Positions 9,426 to 17,389 of a stretch of DNA of 64,000 nucleotides are shown here, in pieces (position 1 is the first letter of the stretch; each line of letters begins with the position of its first letter). The position numbers were made by a program, and so were the translations under genes. The stretch spans positions 1 to 64,000 of the forward strand of contig CP108998.1 in assembly GCA_036226585.1 (NCBI GenBank). The letters run 5' to 3'. The notes beneath the pieces are model-generated. The model saw only the letters and a program-made list of their open reading frames with translations, had not been told where the DNA came from and did not search any database. This DNA is from Streptomyces sp. NBC_00708 (GTDB lineage: Bacteria > Actinomycetota > Actinomycetes > Streptomycetales > Streptomycetaceae).

Positions 9426-10661
9426 ATGTCCGGAACTCGGGTCGAGGGTGTCCAGGGCGCTGTCGGGGAGAGGAAGGGCGCCGATGTCCCGCTGCGGTGG
9501 GTCTGGCTCGCCGCGTGGCCGGTCGCCGCCGTGTTCGTGCTCTCCAACGCGGCGACGCCGCTGTACGTGCTGTGGCAGCGGGACATCGGGTTCTCCAAGG
9601 GCACGCTGACCGTGGTGTTCGCGTGCTACATCGCCGGGCTGCTGGGCTCGCTGCTGGTGTCCGGCGTGGCCTCCGACCGGCTCGGGCGCAAACCCGTATT
9701 GCTGCCCGCCCTGGGCCTCGCCCTGGTCGCCTGCCTGGTCTTCGCCACCGCCACCACGGTGGCCGCGCTGATCGTGGCCCGGCTCTTCACCGGGATCGCC
9801 GTCGGCGCCGTCGTCTCGGCCGGCATGGCCGCAGTCACCGATGTGGCCGGTCCCGGCCGCCGGCACCTCGCCGCCCTGCTCGCCTCCTGCGCGATGGTCT
9901 TCGGGGCGGGCCTCGGGCCGCTGCTGGCCGGAGTCCTCTCCGAGACGCTGCCCGCGCCGACCGTCACCGTCTTCGTCGTCGAGGCCGTGCTGCTGCTGAC
10001 CGCCCTGCTCGCCGTGGTGCGGATGCCGCTCGGGCGGCCCGGGGCTCCGGTGCGGGGCGCATGGGTGCGCCTGCCCAGCGTCCCTCGCGACAGCCGCCGG
10101 CAACTCCGGCTCGGAATCGCCGTGTTCGCGCCCGGTATCACCGCCACCTCGTTCATGCTCTCGCTCGGCCCCTCCCTCCTGTCGGGGCTGCTCGGGACGA
10201 CGAGCCGGATCGTCGCCGGGGCCATGGCCTTCGCCATGTTCCTCACCTCGACCGGCGTGCAGTTCGCCGTCCAGCGCCTCGCCCGGCCCTCGATCCTGTC
10301 CGCCGGGGCCGTGAGCACCGTGCTGAGCATGGTCGCGCTGATCGTCGCCGTGCACACCTCGTCGGTGCCTGTGTTCGTCGCCGCCGCACTGCTGGCCGGC
10401 GCGGGGCAGGGGATGGGGCAGCTCGGGGGTCTGTCGCTGCTGAACTCGAGCATCCCGCCCAGGCGTCTCGCGGAGGCCAACGCCGCGCTCAACGTGGGCG
10501 GGTACGTCCCGGCGGGGCTGCTGCCCGTGTCCGTCGGCTACCTCAGCGACGGCGTGGGACTGACCGGCGCGGCCACGGTGTTCGGCGTCGGCCTCGCGGG
10601 GCTCGCGGCGGTGGGCGGGGCGGTGGTCCTGGCCGGCCGTCGTGGCCTCGTCCGCCCGTGA
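9426..10661 (+). CDS. MFS transporter, drug efflux type
   Basis: Major facilitator of 411 residues with about twelve hydrophobic segments. The loop 2-3 signature is present as GVASDRLGRKPVLL, and the second half contains conserved GAGQGMGQLGG. Start ATG 9426 follows GGGGAGG with good spacing. The protein would sit in the cytoplasmic membrane and export a small hydrophobic compound by proton antiport. Divergent from the ArsR-like repressor, the usual arrangement for an inducible efflux pair. Substrate unknown. Confidence 0.88.
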   Translation: MSGTRVEGVQGAVGERKGADVPLRWVWLAAWPVAAVFVLSNAATPLYVLWQRDIGFSKGTLTVVFACYIAGLLGSLLVSGVASDRLGRKPVLLPALGLALVACLVFATATTVAALIVARLFTGIAVGAVVSAGMAAVTDVAGPGRRHLAALLASCAMVFGAGLGPLLAGVLSETLPAPTVTVFVVEAVLLLTALLAVVRMPLGRPGAPVRGAWVRLPSVPRDSRRQLRLGIAVFAPGITATSFMLSLGPSLLSGLLGTTSRIVAGAMAFAMFLTSTGVQFAVQRLARPSILSAGAVSTVLSMVALIVAVHTSSVPVFVAAALLAGAGQGMGQLGGLSLLNSSIPPRRLAEANAALNVGGYVPAGLLPVSVGYLSDGVGLTGAATVFGVGLAGLAAVGGAVVLAGRRGLVRP

Positions 10662-10684
10662 GGCGGGCACTCCCCCGGCGGCCA

Positions 10685-10707
10685 GCATTATTACGCCGTA
10701 ATAATGC
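10685..10707. repeat. Candidate parS palindrome 1
   Basis: ATTATTACGCCGTAATAAT flanked by GC on both sides gives a perfect 23-bp palindrome around base 10696. It is very AT-rich against the local background. First of seven copies around parAB (others at 10743, 10801, 11823, 11859, 14209 and 14243). Confidence 0.7.
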
Positions 10708-10742
10708 CGAGCGCCGGACCCTCCGCGCAGGGTCCGGGTGGC

Positions 10743-10765
10743 GCAGTATTACGCCGTAATAATGC
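10743..10765. repeat. Candidate parS palindrome 2
   Basis: Same 23-bp element as copy 1 with one change in the left arm (AGTATTACG for ATTATTACG). Confidence 0.7.
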
Positions 10766-10800
10766 CGGCCGCCGCGTGCTCCGGACGGGGTCCGGGGTGC

Positions 10801-10823
10801 GCATTATTACGGCGTAATACTGC
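10801..10823. repeat. Candidate parS palindrome 3
   Basis: Exact reverse complement of copy 2. Copies 1 to 3 are spaced 58 bases apart in the 190-bp gap between the MFS and WYL-regulator genes. Confidence 0.7.
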
Positions 10824-10850
10824 GCGTGCTGCGGCAGCTAGGGTCGTCGT

Positions 10851-11837
10851 ATGCGCGCCGATCGGCTGGTCTCGCTCGTGTTGTTGCTGCGGCAGCGCGG
10901 GCGGCTGACCGCGAGTGCCCTGGCCCGTGAGCTGGAGGTGTCCACCCGCACCGTCCTGCGCGATATCGAGGCGCTGTCCGCGGCGGGTGTCCCGGTCTAC
11001 GCCGAGCGCGGGCGGCACGGCGGCTTCGCGTTGCTGCCGGGCTTCCGGACCGAGCTGACCGGGCTGAACCAGGACGAGGCCCTGGCCCTGCTGGCCGCCG
11101 GGTCGGGGCGCGGCGGGCAGGCGTTCGGGCTGGGGGCGGCGCTCGCTTCGGCGATGCGCAAGGTGGTGGACGCGCTGCCGGAGGGCCACCCGGCCACCGC
11201 GGGCGACGCGGCCCGGCGGTTCCTCGTCGAGCCGGAGACCGATCTGCTCTCACGTCCGGCGGTCACCGATGAGGTGCCCGGCGCTGTGATGACCGAGATC
11301 CGGCGGGCGGTGCTCGCCGGGCACAAGCTGCGTATCGAGTACGTGGCCGCGGGCCAGTCGCCGCGGTGGCGCACAGTGGATCCGGTGGGGCTGGTGACGG
11401 TCCGGGAGCGGGGGTACCTGCTGGCGCTGCGAGCGGGGCAGGACCGCACGTACCGGCTGTCGCGGGTGCGGGCGGCCGAGAAGCTTCCCGAGGCGGCGGA
11501 GCGGCCGGACGCGGTGGATCTGGAGCGGGCCTGGAAGGAGCGCTGCGCGCAGTTCCTGTCCGGGGACCCTGTCGCCGTGTCGGTGCGGGTGAACCCGGAG
11601 CGGCGGGAGGAGCTGCTGCGCACGGTGGTGGCCGTGCGGGCGGCGGAGTCCGAGGAGGACGGGCGGCTGCGGCTGGCCGTGACGTTCCAGGATCTGCGCC
11701 ATGCGGAGTGGGCGCTGTGGCGGTTCGGGACCGATGCCGAGGTCCTGTCCCCCGCGTCGCTGCGTGCGGTGCTGTACGAGCGTGCCGTCGCGCTCGCCGC
11801 CCATTACGCGGACCGCTCCCCCAGTATTACGCCGTAA
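10851..11837 (+). CDS. WYL-domain (YafY-type) transcriptional regulator
   Basis: DeoR/YafY-like regulator of 328 residues. The N-terminal winged helix reads LLRQRGRLTASALARELEVS and TVLRDIEALSAAGVPV, followed by the family's GRHGGFALLPGF wing. The WYL domain occupies about 145-230 (KLRIEYVAAGQ, DPVGLVTVRERGYLLAL) and is followed by the WCX extension. Members often sense nucleotides or act in stress and defence islands; the ligand here is unknown. An oddity: the last codons (Ser-Ile-Thr-Pro-stop) are supplied by the palindrome at 11823-11841, so the TAA lies inside a candidate parS site. Confidence 0.85.
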   Translation: MRADRLVSLVLLLRQRGRLTASALARELEVSTRTVLRDIEALSAAGVPVYAERGRHGGFALLPGFRTELTGLNQDEALALLAAGSGRGGQAFGLGAALASAMRKVVDALPEGHPATAGDAARRFLVEPETDLLSRPAVTDEVPGAVMTEIRRAVLAGHKLRIEYVAAGQSPRWRTVDPVGLVTVRERGYLLALRAGQDRTYRLSRVRAAEKLPEAAERPDAVDLERAWKERCAQFLSGDPVAVSVRVNPERREELLRTVVAVRAAESEEDGRLRLAVTFQDLRHAEWALWRFGTDAEVLSPASLRAVLYERAVALAAHYADRSPSITP

Positions 11838-11841
11838 TAAT
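11823..11841. repeat. Candidate parS palindrome 4
   Basis: AGTATTACGCCGTAATAAT, one mismatch from the perfect palindrome. It overlaps the 3' end of the WYL-regulator gene and supplies its stop codon. Confidence 0.65.
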
Positions 11842-11843
11842 CG

Positions 11844-11892
11844 GGGGGCAGGCGGAGGATTATTACGGCGTAATAATCCTCCGCCTGCCCCC
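11844..11892. terminator. 49-bp palindrome with candidate parS core 5, between convergent genes
   Basis: The core ATTATTACGGCGTAATAAT (11859-11877) is extended on both sides by matching arms (GGGGGCAGGCGGAGG and its complement), making a perfect 49-bp palindrome with a single central base. It lies between the convergent WYL-regulator and parB genes, so it could act as a two-way terminator as well as a ParB site. Confidence 0.6.
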
Positions 11893-11900
11893 TGGGGCGG

Positions 11901-12818
11901 CTACTCGGCGTCGACCGCCGGGGTCTTCTCCGCCCTCATCCGCTTCGACTCCTCGATCTTGAAGTCCACGAGCAGCTCCGTCAGCTTCCTCCGGGACGGG
12001 ACGTCCAGCTCGGCGATGATCAGGCTCGCCAAGGTGTAGGCGTCGGTCGACGGCAGGCGGGTGGGGGGCTCGGCGGGGGACTGCCTCTTCTGCTTGGGGG
12101 TGCGGGGCTTCTGGGTCCTGGTGGCCTTCAGCTGCTGGAGGTGGGCCTCCTGCTCCTCGGCCTTCTTCTTGCCGACCAGACGCAGTGTGGCCGCGGATTC
12201 CTCGCCCGACTGGAGCTTCTCCTTGAGTGAGGGGGTCAGGGTCAGCAGCGCGAGGCGTTGGGAGACCCAGCCCTGGGAGCGGTGGAGGCGGGCGGCGAGG
12301 GCTTCCTGAGTGCCGTGGATCTTCAGGAGTTGTTCGAGGGCCCTGGCCTCGTCGAGGTGGTTGAGCTCCTGGCGGTGGATGTTGGCGACGAGAGCCGATT
12401 CCAGTATCTCGTCGGGGTTGCTGCCCAGCTTGTCGTCGAGCATCACCTTGATCTCGGTGAGGCCGGCTTCGCGGGCGGCGGCGAGGCGGGAGTTGCCGTC
12501 GATGACGACGTACTTGGTGCCGGGTTCGAGGTCGTCCTCGCGGCCGGGGTTGCCTTCGAGGTAGGCGAACCGGCCCATGATGCTGATGGCGGTCTTCTGC
12601 CCGTGGTCACGGAGGCTGTTGCCGAGGTCGGTGAGGTCGCCGAGGTCGGACCTGGGGTTGTCCGGGTTGAGGCTGATAACGCCGACCGGGAGTTCTACCG
12701 GGGGCGGGGCGCCCTCGGTGGGGGCGGCGGCGACCTGGTTGATGGCGGCGCGGCGGGCGCTGATGGACTGGGTCTGGCCGAAGGAGGAACCGGCCCCGAG
12801 CCGGGACGCCTTGCTCAT
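11901..12818 (-). CDS. parB: ParB-family centromere-binding protein
   Basis: A 305-residue ParB. The N-terminal nuclease-like domain contains LPVGVISLNPDNPRSDLGDL and, in place of the usual GERRxRA box, IDGNSRLAAAREAG. A central helix-turn-helix follows (TQEALAARLHRSQGWVSQRLALL), then a Lys/Arg/Glu-rich linker and a C-terminal dimerisation region. It would bind parS sites and load ParA-dependent segregation complexes. The ATG at 12818 overlaps the parA stop (ATGA), so the two are translationally coupled. The palindromes on both flanks are its likely targets. Confidence 0.88.
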   Translation of the reverse strand: MSKASRLGAGSSFGQTQSISARRAAINQVAAAPTEGAPPPVELPVGVISLNPDNPRSDLGDLTDLGNSLRDHGQKTAISIMGRFAYLEGNPGREDDLEPGTKYVVIDGNSRLAAAREAGLTEIKVMLDDKLGSNPDEILESALVANIHRQELNHLDEARALEQLLKIHGTQEALAARLHRSQGWVSQRLALLTLTPSLKEKLQSGEESAATLRLVGKKKAEEQEAHLQQLKATRTQKPRTPKQKRQSPAEPPTRLPSTDAYTLASLIIAELDVPSRRKLTELLVDFKIEESKRMRAEKTPAVDAE

Positions 12819-14053
12819 GAGATCTCCCGGGCGAGGGCGCGCAGGCCGACGGCCTGGTCGCAGCGGGGGGAGTAGGCGAGCAGGGGCTGCTTCACGCGTA
12901 CGGCCTCCTTCTGTTCCTTGAGGTCGCCGATGACGCCGACGACCCTGGGGTCCTTTATGTCCATCCAGGAGTCGAGGGACGAGGTGGCGATGTAGCCGCG
13001 GCGGGCGTCGTAGTGGTTGACGACGATGCCGAGGTAGTCGAGTTCGAGGTGCATGTCGTCGCGGAGGTCCTCGATCTGGGAGGTGAGGAGCCCGTAGGCG
13101 TCGGCGGAGCTGTCCTCGGCCTGGACGACGACGAGTACGCCGGAGTTGCCCGGCGCTTCGCCCTGGCGGCGGCGGCCGTAGTAGGCGGCGGCGTCCATGC
13201 TGAGGCCAAGGCTCGGCGGGCAGTCGATGATGACGGCGTCGTAGTCGGCCTCGATCGCGGACAGGGCGCGTTCCAGGGCTGCTTCGCGGGCCCGGACCCC
13301 GGAGAGCTTGACGTCGAGGAGGAAGGCGTCGGTGCAGGCGGGCAGGAGGTGGAGCCGGTCGCCGAAGCGGGGGTCCTCGATGGGGACGACGAGGTCGGCG
13401 AGCCGGCCCTTGGCCTCGCCCGCCATGTGCTTGGTGAGGCTGTCGCCCTCGATGGGCAGCGGCTGGTGGCCGAGCTGCTTGGTGAGGTGGCACTGGGGGT
13501 CGAAGTCGACGAGGAGGACGCGCAGTCCGAGGCCGGGGAGGTCCTCGTAGTCGAGGGGGGAGGGGTCCTGGTCCTCGGCGAGGGCGGCCGCGAAGTGCTT
13601 GGAGATGCGGACGGGGTGGAGCGCGTCGGGGTCCTCGGCGAGCGCTTCGCCGGTGCCGGCGGCGATGGCGGTCTTGCCGACGCCGCCCTTCTGGTTGCAG
13701 GTGATGATCCGCTTGGGGTGCTCCGGCCGTACGACGGTGGGCGCCGGGTTCGTCTCCAGCCACATCTGGACGGACTGGGCGAGGCCCTGGATGAGGGAGA
13801 CGCCGCGGGAGGCGCAGTCGGCGCGGAAGCCGTCCCACTGCCCGTCAGGCAGGAAGGTGGCGAAGGACTTGGCACCGGCGGTGTCGATGGGGGAGAGGTT
13901 GGAACCGAGTCTCCGCCAGGCCTCGATGCCGGCTTCGACGGCGCGCTGGATGTCGGTGTTGTGCTGAGCGGCCCGGATCTTCAGGTTCTGCTGCAGCACC
14001 GAGGGCAGCTTGGAGACGACCTTCTCGCGGTCGCCGGGGGAGGGCGAAGTCAT
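12815..14053 (-). CDS. parA: ParA-family partition ATPase
   Basis: A 412-residue ParA with a long N-terminal extension. Deviant Walker A is CNQKGGVGKTAIAAG (KGGVGKT at 122-128), Walker A' VLLVDFDPQ, Walker B VIIDCPPSLG. The first 110 residues include a basic helical stretch (LPSVLQQNLKIRAAQHNTDI) that may bind DNA, as expected of a ParA that represses its own promoter. Start ATG 14053 is chosen because AAGGTGG lies upstream; an upstream ATG at 14092 lies inside the dyad. The protein partitions the replicon with ParB. Confidence 0.9.
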   Translation of the reverse strand: MTSPSPGDREKVVSKLPSVLQQNLKIRAAQHNTDIQRAVEAGIEAWRRLGSNLSPIDTAGAKSFATFLPDGQWDGFRADCASRGVSLIQGLAQSVQMWLETNPAPTVVRPEHPKRIITCNQKGGVGKTAIAAGTGEALAEDPDALHPVRISKHFAAALAEDQDPSPLDYEDLPGLGLRVLLVDFDPQCHLTKQLGHQPLPIEGDSLTKHMAGEAKGRLADLVVPIEDPRFGDRLHLLPACTDAFLLDVKLSGVRAREAALERALSAIEADYDAVIIDCPPSLGLSMDAAAYYGRRRQGEAPGNSGVLVVVQAEDSSADAYGLLTSQIEDLRDDMHLELDYLGIVVNHYDARRGYIATSSLDSWMDIKDPRVVGVIGDLKEQKEAVRVKQPLLAYSPRCDQAVGLRALAREIS

Positions 14054-14065
14054 GGCAGCCACCTT

Positions 14066-14104
14066 ACTAACTTCGATGATCCATATCGGCATCGACGCGT
14101 TAGT
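14066..14104. promoter_or_regulatory. Double dyad upstream of parA
   Basis: Two nested inverted repeats share nearly one centre: ACTAAC (14066-14071) with GTTAGT (14099-14104), and TCGATG (14073-14078) with CATCGA (14090-14095). The block begins 13 bases before the parA start and is AT-richer than its surroundings. Probable parAB promoter/operator, perhaps bound by the ParA N terminus. Confidence 0.5.
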
Positions 14105-14208
14105 TCTGCCTGTTTTTTGTTTGAGGGTCGCTCAAGAGCCCGGCTCCGGGGAGGTCGTGGAGCCGGGCTGGAGGGACCGGGGGCGGGGGACCGGGCGGTC
14201 CGGGACGG

Positions 14209-14225
14209 TTATTACGGCGTAATAA
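14209..14225. repeat. Candidate parS palindrome 6
   Basis: TTATTACGGCGTAATAA, a perfect 17-bp palindrome upstream of parA, 34 bases before copy 7. Confidence 0.7.
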
Positions 14226-14230
14226 GCCGG

Positions 14231-14273
14231 CGGGGTGGGGGGATTATTACGGCGTAATAATCCCCCCACCCCG
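14231..14273. repeat. 43-bp palindrome with candidate parS core 7
   Basis: The core ATTATTACGGCGTAATAAT (14243-14261) is extended by CGGGGTGGGGGG and its complement to a perfect 43-bp palindrome that ends exactly at the stop codon of the minus-strand gene at 14274. Like the palindrome at 11844, it could serve both as a ParB site and as a terminator. Confidence 0.65.
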
Positions 14274-14657
14274 TCAGTTGCCGGCCTCCGCCGTCGCGGC
14301 CAGGCCGCGTTGCGAGCGGGGCGTCTTGTCGCCGACCCGCTTCGGCTCGATGGTGCTCGGGTCGACCGCTTCGCCGGGTGCGCCCTCGTGGTACGGGCCG
14401 TCCGGGTCGGCGTCACGGTCGTGGGGGAGGAGGAAGAAGACCCTGCGCAGGTGGAGTCCGCTGTCGGGGTCGGCCTCGGTGTGGGCCTCCAGCTCGGTGT
14501 AGCCGACCATGCGACCGTCGCGTTCGTAGCGGGGCTTTCCGCGGCGGCGGGTGGTCTTGTCGAGCGCCTGGCGTACGTAGTCGAGGTTGTCGGGGTTCTC
14601 CAGCCAGACCACAGCGTTCTCGTGGTGGAGGTCGCTCTCGTTCAGCAGCGAGCTCAT
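14274..14657 (-). CDS. Small conserved partner protein of replication module A
   Basis: A 127-residue protein of unknown function with a clear paralogue in module B (21295-21687). Shared features are VWLE near residue 18, DYVRQALD, RxGKPRYxRDGRMVGY, RRVFFLLPHDRDxxPDG and a GAPGEAVD tail. It contains no known motif. In both modules it is the last gene after the P4-type helicase, so a role in replication or its control is inferred from synteny only. Confidence 0.75.
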   Translation of the reverse strand: MSSLLNESDLHHENAVVWLENPDNLDYVRQALDKTTRRRGKPRYERDGRMVGYTELEAHTEADPDSGLHLRRVFFLLPHDRDADPDGPYHEGAPGEAVDPSTIEPKRVGDKTPRSQRGLAATAEAGN

Positions 14658-14780
14658 GGCTGCAGCCCCTTTGTGTGTCGGCCGGCCGGGAGGAGGCCGG
14701 GGTGGGTGTGAGCACGTTCCCTGGTGGGGGCACCGTGCTCATGGTAGGCCGGACCGGCGGATGCGTGCCGGGTGCGTGGG

Positions 14781-16316
14781 TCAGGCATGGCCGGTCCTGG
14801 AGTCGTCGTCGGTGAGGAGTCCGAGGCCGGGGTAGTACTTCTTGCCGCTGGACTTCATCATGTCGGCGGGCGAGGCGAGGGAGAGCTCCTGACGGACCCG
14901 GGTCGCGAACGCGCGCGCCGTCGCGGGCCGGATGCCCTCGCCCGCCCCACACCAGCCGCTGTACGCGGCGTAGAGCAAGCCCTGTTCCACGCGGAGGTCC
15001 GGGGTGTGGGTGGTGCAGCACTCTGCGAGGAAGCGGCCGATGTGGTCCTCGGTGGTCGCGTAGGCGGCGGTGGCCGAGCGGACCGTGGCGGGGCCGTCGA
15101 GCGGGTCGCGGGTGGCCAGGTAGAGCTTGGCACCCTCGATGAGCCATTGCAGGATGCCGGGGCCCTCGCTCTGGACGAGCTCCTTGGCGAGGTTGTCGAT
15201 CTTGCGGGCGGCCGGGACGACGCGCTCGAACGGGATCAGGCGGATGCGGCGCCAGAACGCGTGGCCGCCGGTGCCGACTTCGGGGCGGTGGTTGCCCAGC
15301 AGCCAGAGCTTGTGGGTGGGGTTGAAGCTGAAAAAGTCCTGCCTCATCCGGCGGGCCATGATGCGGTCGCCGCCGGTCAGCAGCTTCACCCGGGACTCGT
15401 CGAACTTGTCGTTCGGCTTGAGCTCGGAGCAGACGACGATGCGCCTGCCATGCAGTTCGGTCAGCTCGGTGGAGTGCTCGGAGAACTTGCCCTTCTCCAT
15501 GAGGAAGCCCGGCGGGGCCGCCTGCGCGTAGTCACCGAGGATCTGCGTCATGACGTCCAGGAGAACGGACTTGCCGTTGGCGCCGGTCCCGTAGAGGAAG
15601 GGGAGCACCTGGGCGCCGACGTCACCGGTGATGGAGTAGCCGAGGAGCAGGTGCAGGAAGTGGATGGTCTCCTCGCCCTTGGCGTCGTCCCCGAACGTGT
15701 CGTGCAGGAAGCGGTGCCAGCGCGGAGTGGGTGTCGCCTCGGGGGCGACGCTCGTCGCCCGGGAGTGCATGTCGCCCTCGGGGTCGGGCTTGCGCAGATG
15801 CCCGGTATGCAGGTCGACGACGCCGGCCGGGGTGCACAGGGCGTACGGGTCGCCGTCCAGGACGTCCGGATCCAGGGCGAGGGCGGGGGAGGCCTTCGCC
15901 TGCGTGAGCATGGCCTTGATGCCCGGGGTCGACATGGAGCGGCGCCGGTGGGCGCGCACTTCCCGGTCCGTGAACTGGCCGGTGGGGTCGGTGGGGGGCA
16001 TCTGCTCGGCCAGGTCGCCCGCCGCCCAGACCGCGGCCTTCTCGCCACCCGTGCGCTTCCAGCGGTACTGGTCCCAGTGGTACCAGCCCAGGCCCTCGAC
16101 GTGGCGGAACTGGTCACCGAACATGACGGCGAACAGCTTGGCGTTGCCCCGGTCGGTCAAGAGCGCGGGCAACCGGCCCTCGGGCGGGGGTTCGTGGACC
16201 GCGGAGGTGTTCTGCTGGGCGGGCAGGCCGGGGAGGCCGCCCTCGGTTTCGAGAGCGAGCATCTGCTGCGCTGCGGCAGTGGCGTCGAAGCGCGGGCTGC
16301 TGTCGGCGCTGCTCAT
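14781..16316 (-). CDS. P4-family primase/helicase (D5_N, SF3), module A
   Basis: Replication protein of 511 residues of the phage/plasmid P4 primase-helicase family. The D5_N region spans roughly 60-230 (TDRGNAKLFAVMFGDQFRHV, YALCTPAGVVDLHTG). The SF3 helicase core has Walker A GTGANGKS (243-250), then VVCSELKPNDKFDESRVK with LTGGD, and FWLLGNH-like sensor residues (KLWLLGNHRPEV). A winged-helix tail follows. The ATG overlaps the stop of the primase-polymerase gene (ATGA), so the two are coupled. Together they probably unwind and prime at an origin, likely the iteron region 17390-18004. A close paralogue occurs at 21684. Confidence 0.88.
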   Translation of the reverse strand: MSSADSSPRFDATAAAQQMLALETEGGLPGLPAQQNTSAVHEPPPEGRLPALLTDRGNAKLFAVMFGDQFRHVEGLGWYHWDQYRWKRTGGEKAAVWAAGDLAEQMPPTDPTGQFTDREVRAHRRRSMSTPGIKAMLTQAKASPALALDPDVLDGDPYALCTPAGVVDLHTGHLRKPDPEGDMHSRATSVAPEATPTPRWHRFLHDTFGDDAKGEETIHFLHLLLGYSITGDVGAQVLPFLYGTGANGKSVLLDVMTQILGDYAQAAPPGFLMEKGKFSEHSTELTELHGRRIVVCSELKPNDKFDESRVKLLTGGDRIMARRMRQDFFSFNPTHKLWLLGNHRPEVGTGGHAFWRRIRLIPFERVVPAARKIDNLAKELVQSEGPGILQWLIEGAKLYLATRDPLDGPATVRSATAAYATTEDHIGRFLAECCTTHTPDLRVEQGLLYAAYSGWCGAGEGIRPATARAFATRVRQELSLASPADMMKSSGKKYYPGLGLLTDDDSRTGHA

Positions 16317-17389
16317 GGGCGTCCTTCGGGATGAAGCGGGCGGGCTGCGCCGGCGGACAGGGCTGAGGCGATGACGGTGAGGCTGTGCCGGTGGCGGTGC
16401 GGGCGCGCGGTGTCGGCGGCTTCGGTGAGCAGGTCATGTGCGCGGGGCTCGGAGAGGTGTCCTGCCGCGACGAGGCCGCCTGCGGTGTAGGCGGCCCGGT
16501 TGAGCTTTTCGGTGAAAGCCGTTCCTTCGGCGGCCGCCGCGCAGCCCCGGACCTCGGCGAGCAGGGGTTCGAGCAGCCGGAGCGCGCGCGAAGCCGCACG
16601 GGGCGCCCGTACGGGACGGGGTGCGGGGACCCGGACCTGCGCGGGCTGTGGTGTGTGGCCGGTGCGGTGGAGTTCGGCGGCGAGCCAGTCGGGCAGGAGT
16701 GCGGGCAGGCGGGCCGCGCCGACGGCGGTGTAGGTGCCCGCGGGCGTGCGGGTGGCCGGGGTGACGATGTAGCCGCCGGTGGCGCGGATGTCGACCTGCC
16801 AGGCGAGGGCGACCTTGGGGCTGGAGCCCACCGAGGAACGGTAGCGCGGTCCGCCGGGGGCGGTGCGGTACCAGACGTGGAGGCCGCCGGACGGAGTGCG
16901 GACGCGCAGAGTCGACTCGTCCTCGGCGGGGCTGGGGGCACCGCGCAGTGCGGCGAGAAGGGCGAGGGTGTCGAACCCCGAGGCCAGGCCGGTCAGGTTG
17001 ACGCTCTCGTGGATCGGGATGCCGGGCAGGAGCCGGTCGCGGTGCGGGACTTCGGCACTGTGTGCGTCGATGTCCAGTACGACGAGGCCGGCCGGGCCGC
17101 ACGAGACGCCGACGCCGAGGGCCGGGTTGACACCCCACCAGGCGGCCAGGAGCTCCGGGTCGGTGGTCGCGGCGTGGAAGCCGTGGCACCACTTGCCGGC
17201 GGGCAGGCAGGGGCAGTCCGCCGGGCGGTGCGGATCCTCGCGGCAGGCCGGGCAGTTGCCCGCGGGGGTCTTGCGTCCGGGGGCCAGGGGATGGACGGGC
17301 CAGCCGTTCGCGGTGCACCACCGGGCCATGTCGAAGGGACTCGTGGCACCCGCCGCGGGCGGGCCACCGGTCTCTCTTTGACGCGGCAC
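16313..17389 (-). CDS. Bifunctional primase-polymerase (prim-pol domain)
   Basis: A 358-residue AEP-superfamily primase-polymerase. Family landmarks are ARWCTANGWPVHPLAPGRKTP at the N terminus, a small Cys cluster (CPACRED, CPCLPAGKW) probably binding zinc, AAWWGVNPALGVGVSCGP, the catalytic strand VVLDIDAH with the acidic pair, and GGLHVWYRTAPGG. GTG 17389 is the start; AAGGA lies upstream. It is upstream of and overlaps the P4-type helicase gene, forming a replication operon read away from the iteron region. Confidence 0.87.
   Translation of the reverse strand: MPRQRETGGPPAAGATSPFDMARWCTANGWPVHPLAPGRKTPAGNCPACREDPHRPADCPCLPAGKWCHGFHAATTDPELLAAWWGVNPALGVGVSCGPAGLVVLDIDAHSAEVPHRDRLLPGIPIHESVNLTGLASGFDTLALLAALRGAPSPAEDESTLRVRTPSGGLHVWYRTAPGGPRYRSSVGSSPKVALAWQVDIRATGGYIVTPATRTPAGTYTAVGAARLPALLPDWLAAELHRTGHTPQPAQVRVPAPRPVRAPRAASRALRLLEPLLAEVRGCAAAAEGTAFTEKLNRAAYTAGGLVAAGHLSEPRAHDLLTEAADTARPHRHRHSLTVIASALSAGAARPLHPEGRP

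Noticed and set aside
10685..10823. The three palindromes considered as terminators or an insertion-sequence end
   Set aside because: They precede rather than follow genes, have AT-rich cores, recur only around parAB and no transposase is nearby.
13013..14257. 414-residue plus-strand frame over parA
   Set aside because: Shadow of parA: Gly/Val/Glu-rich translation and no ribosome site.
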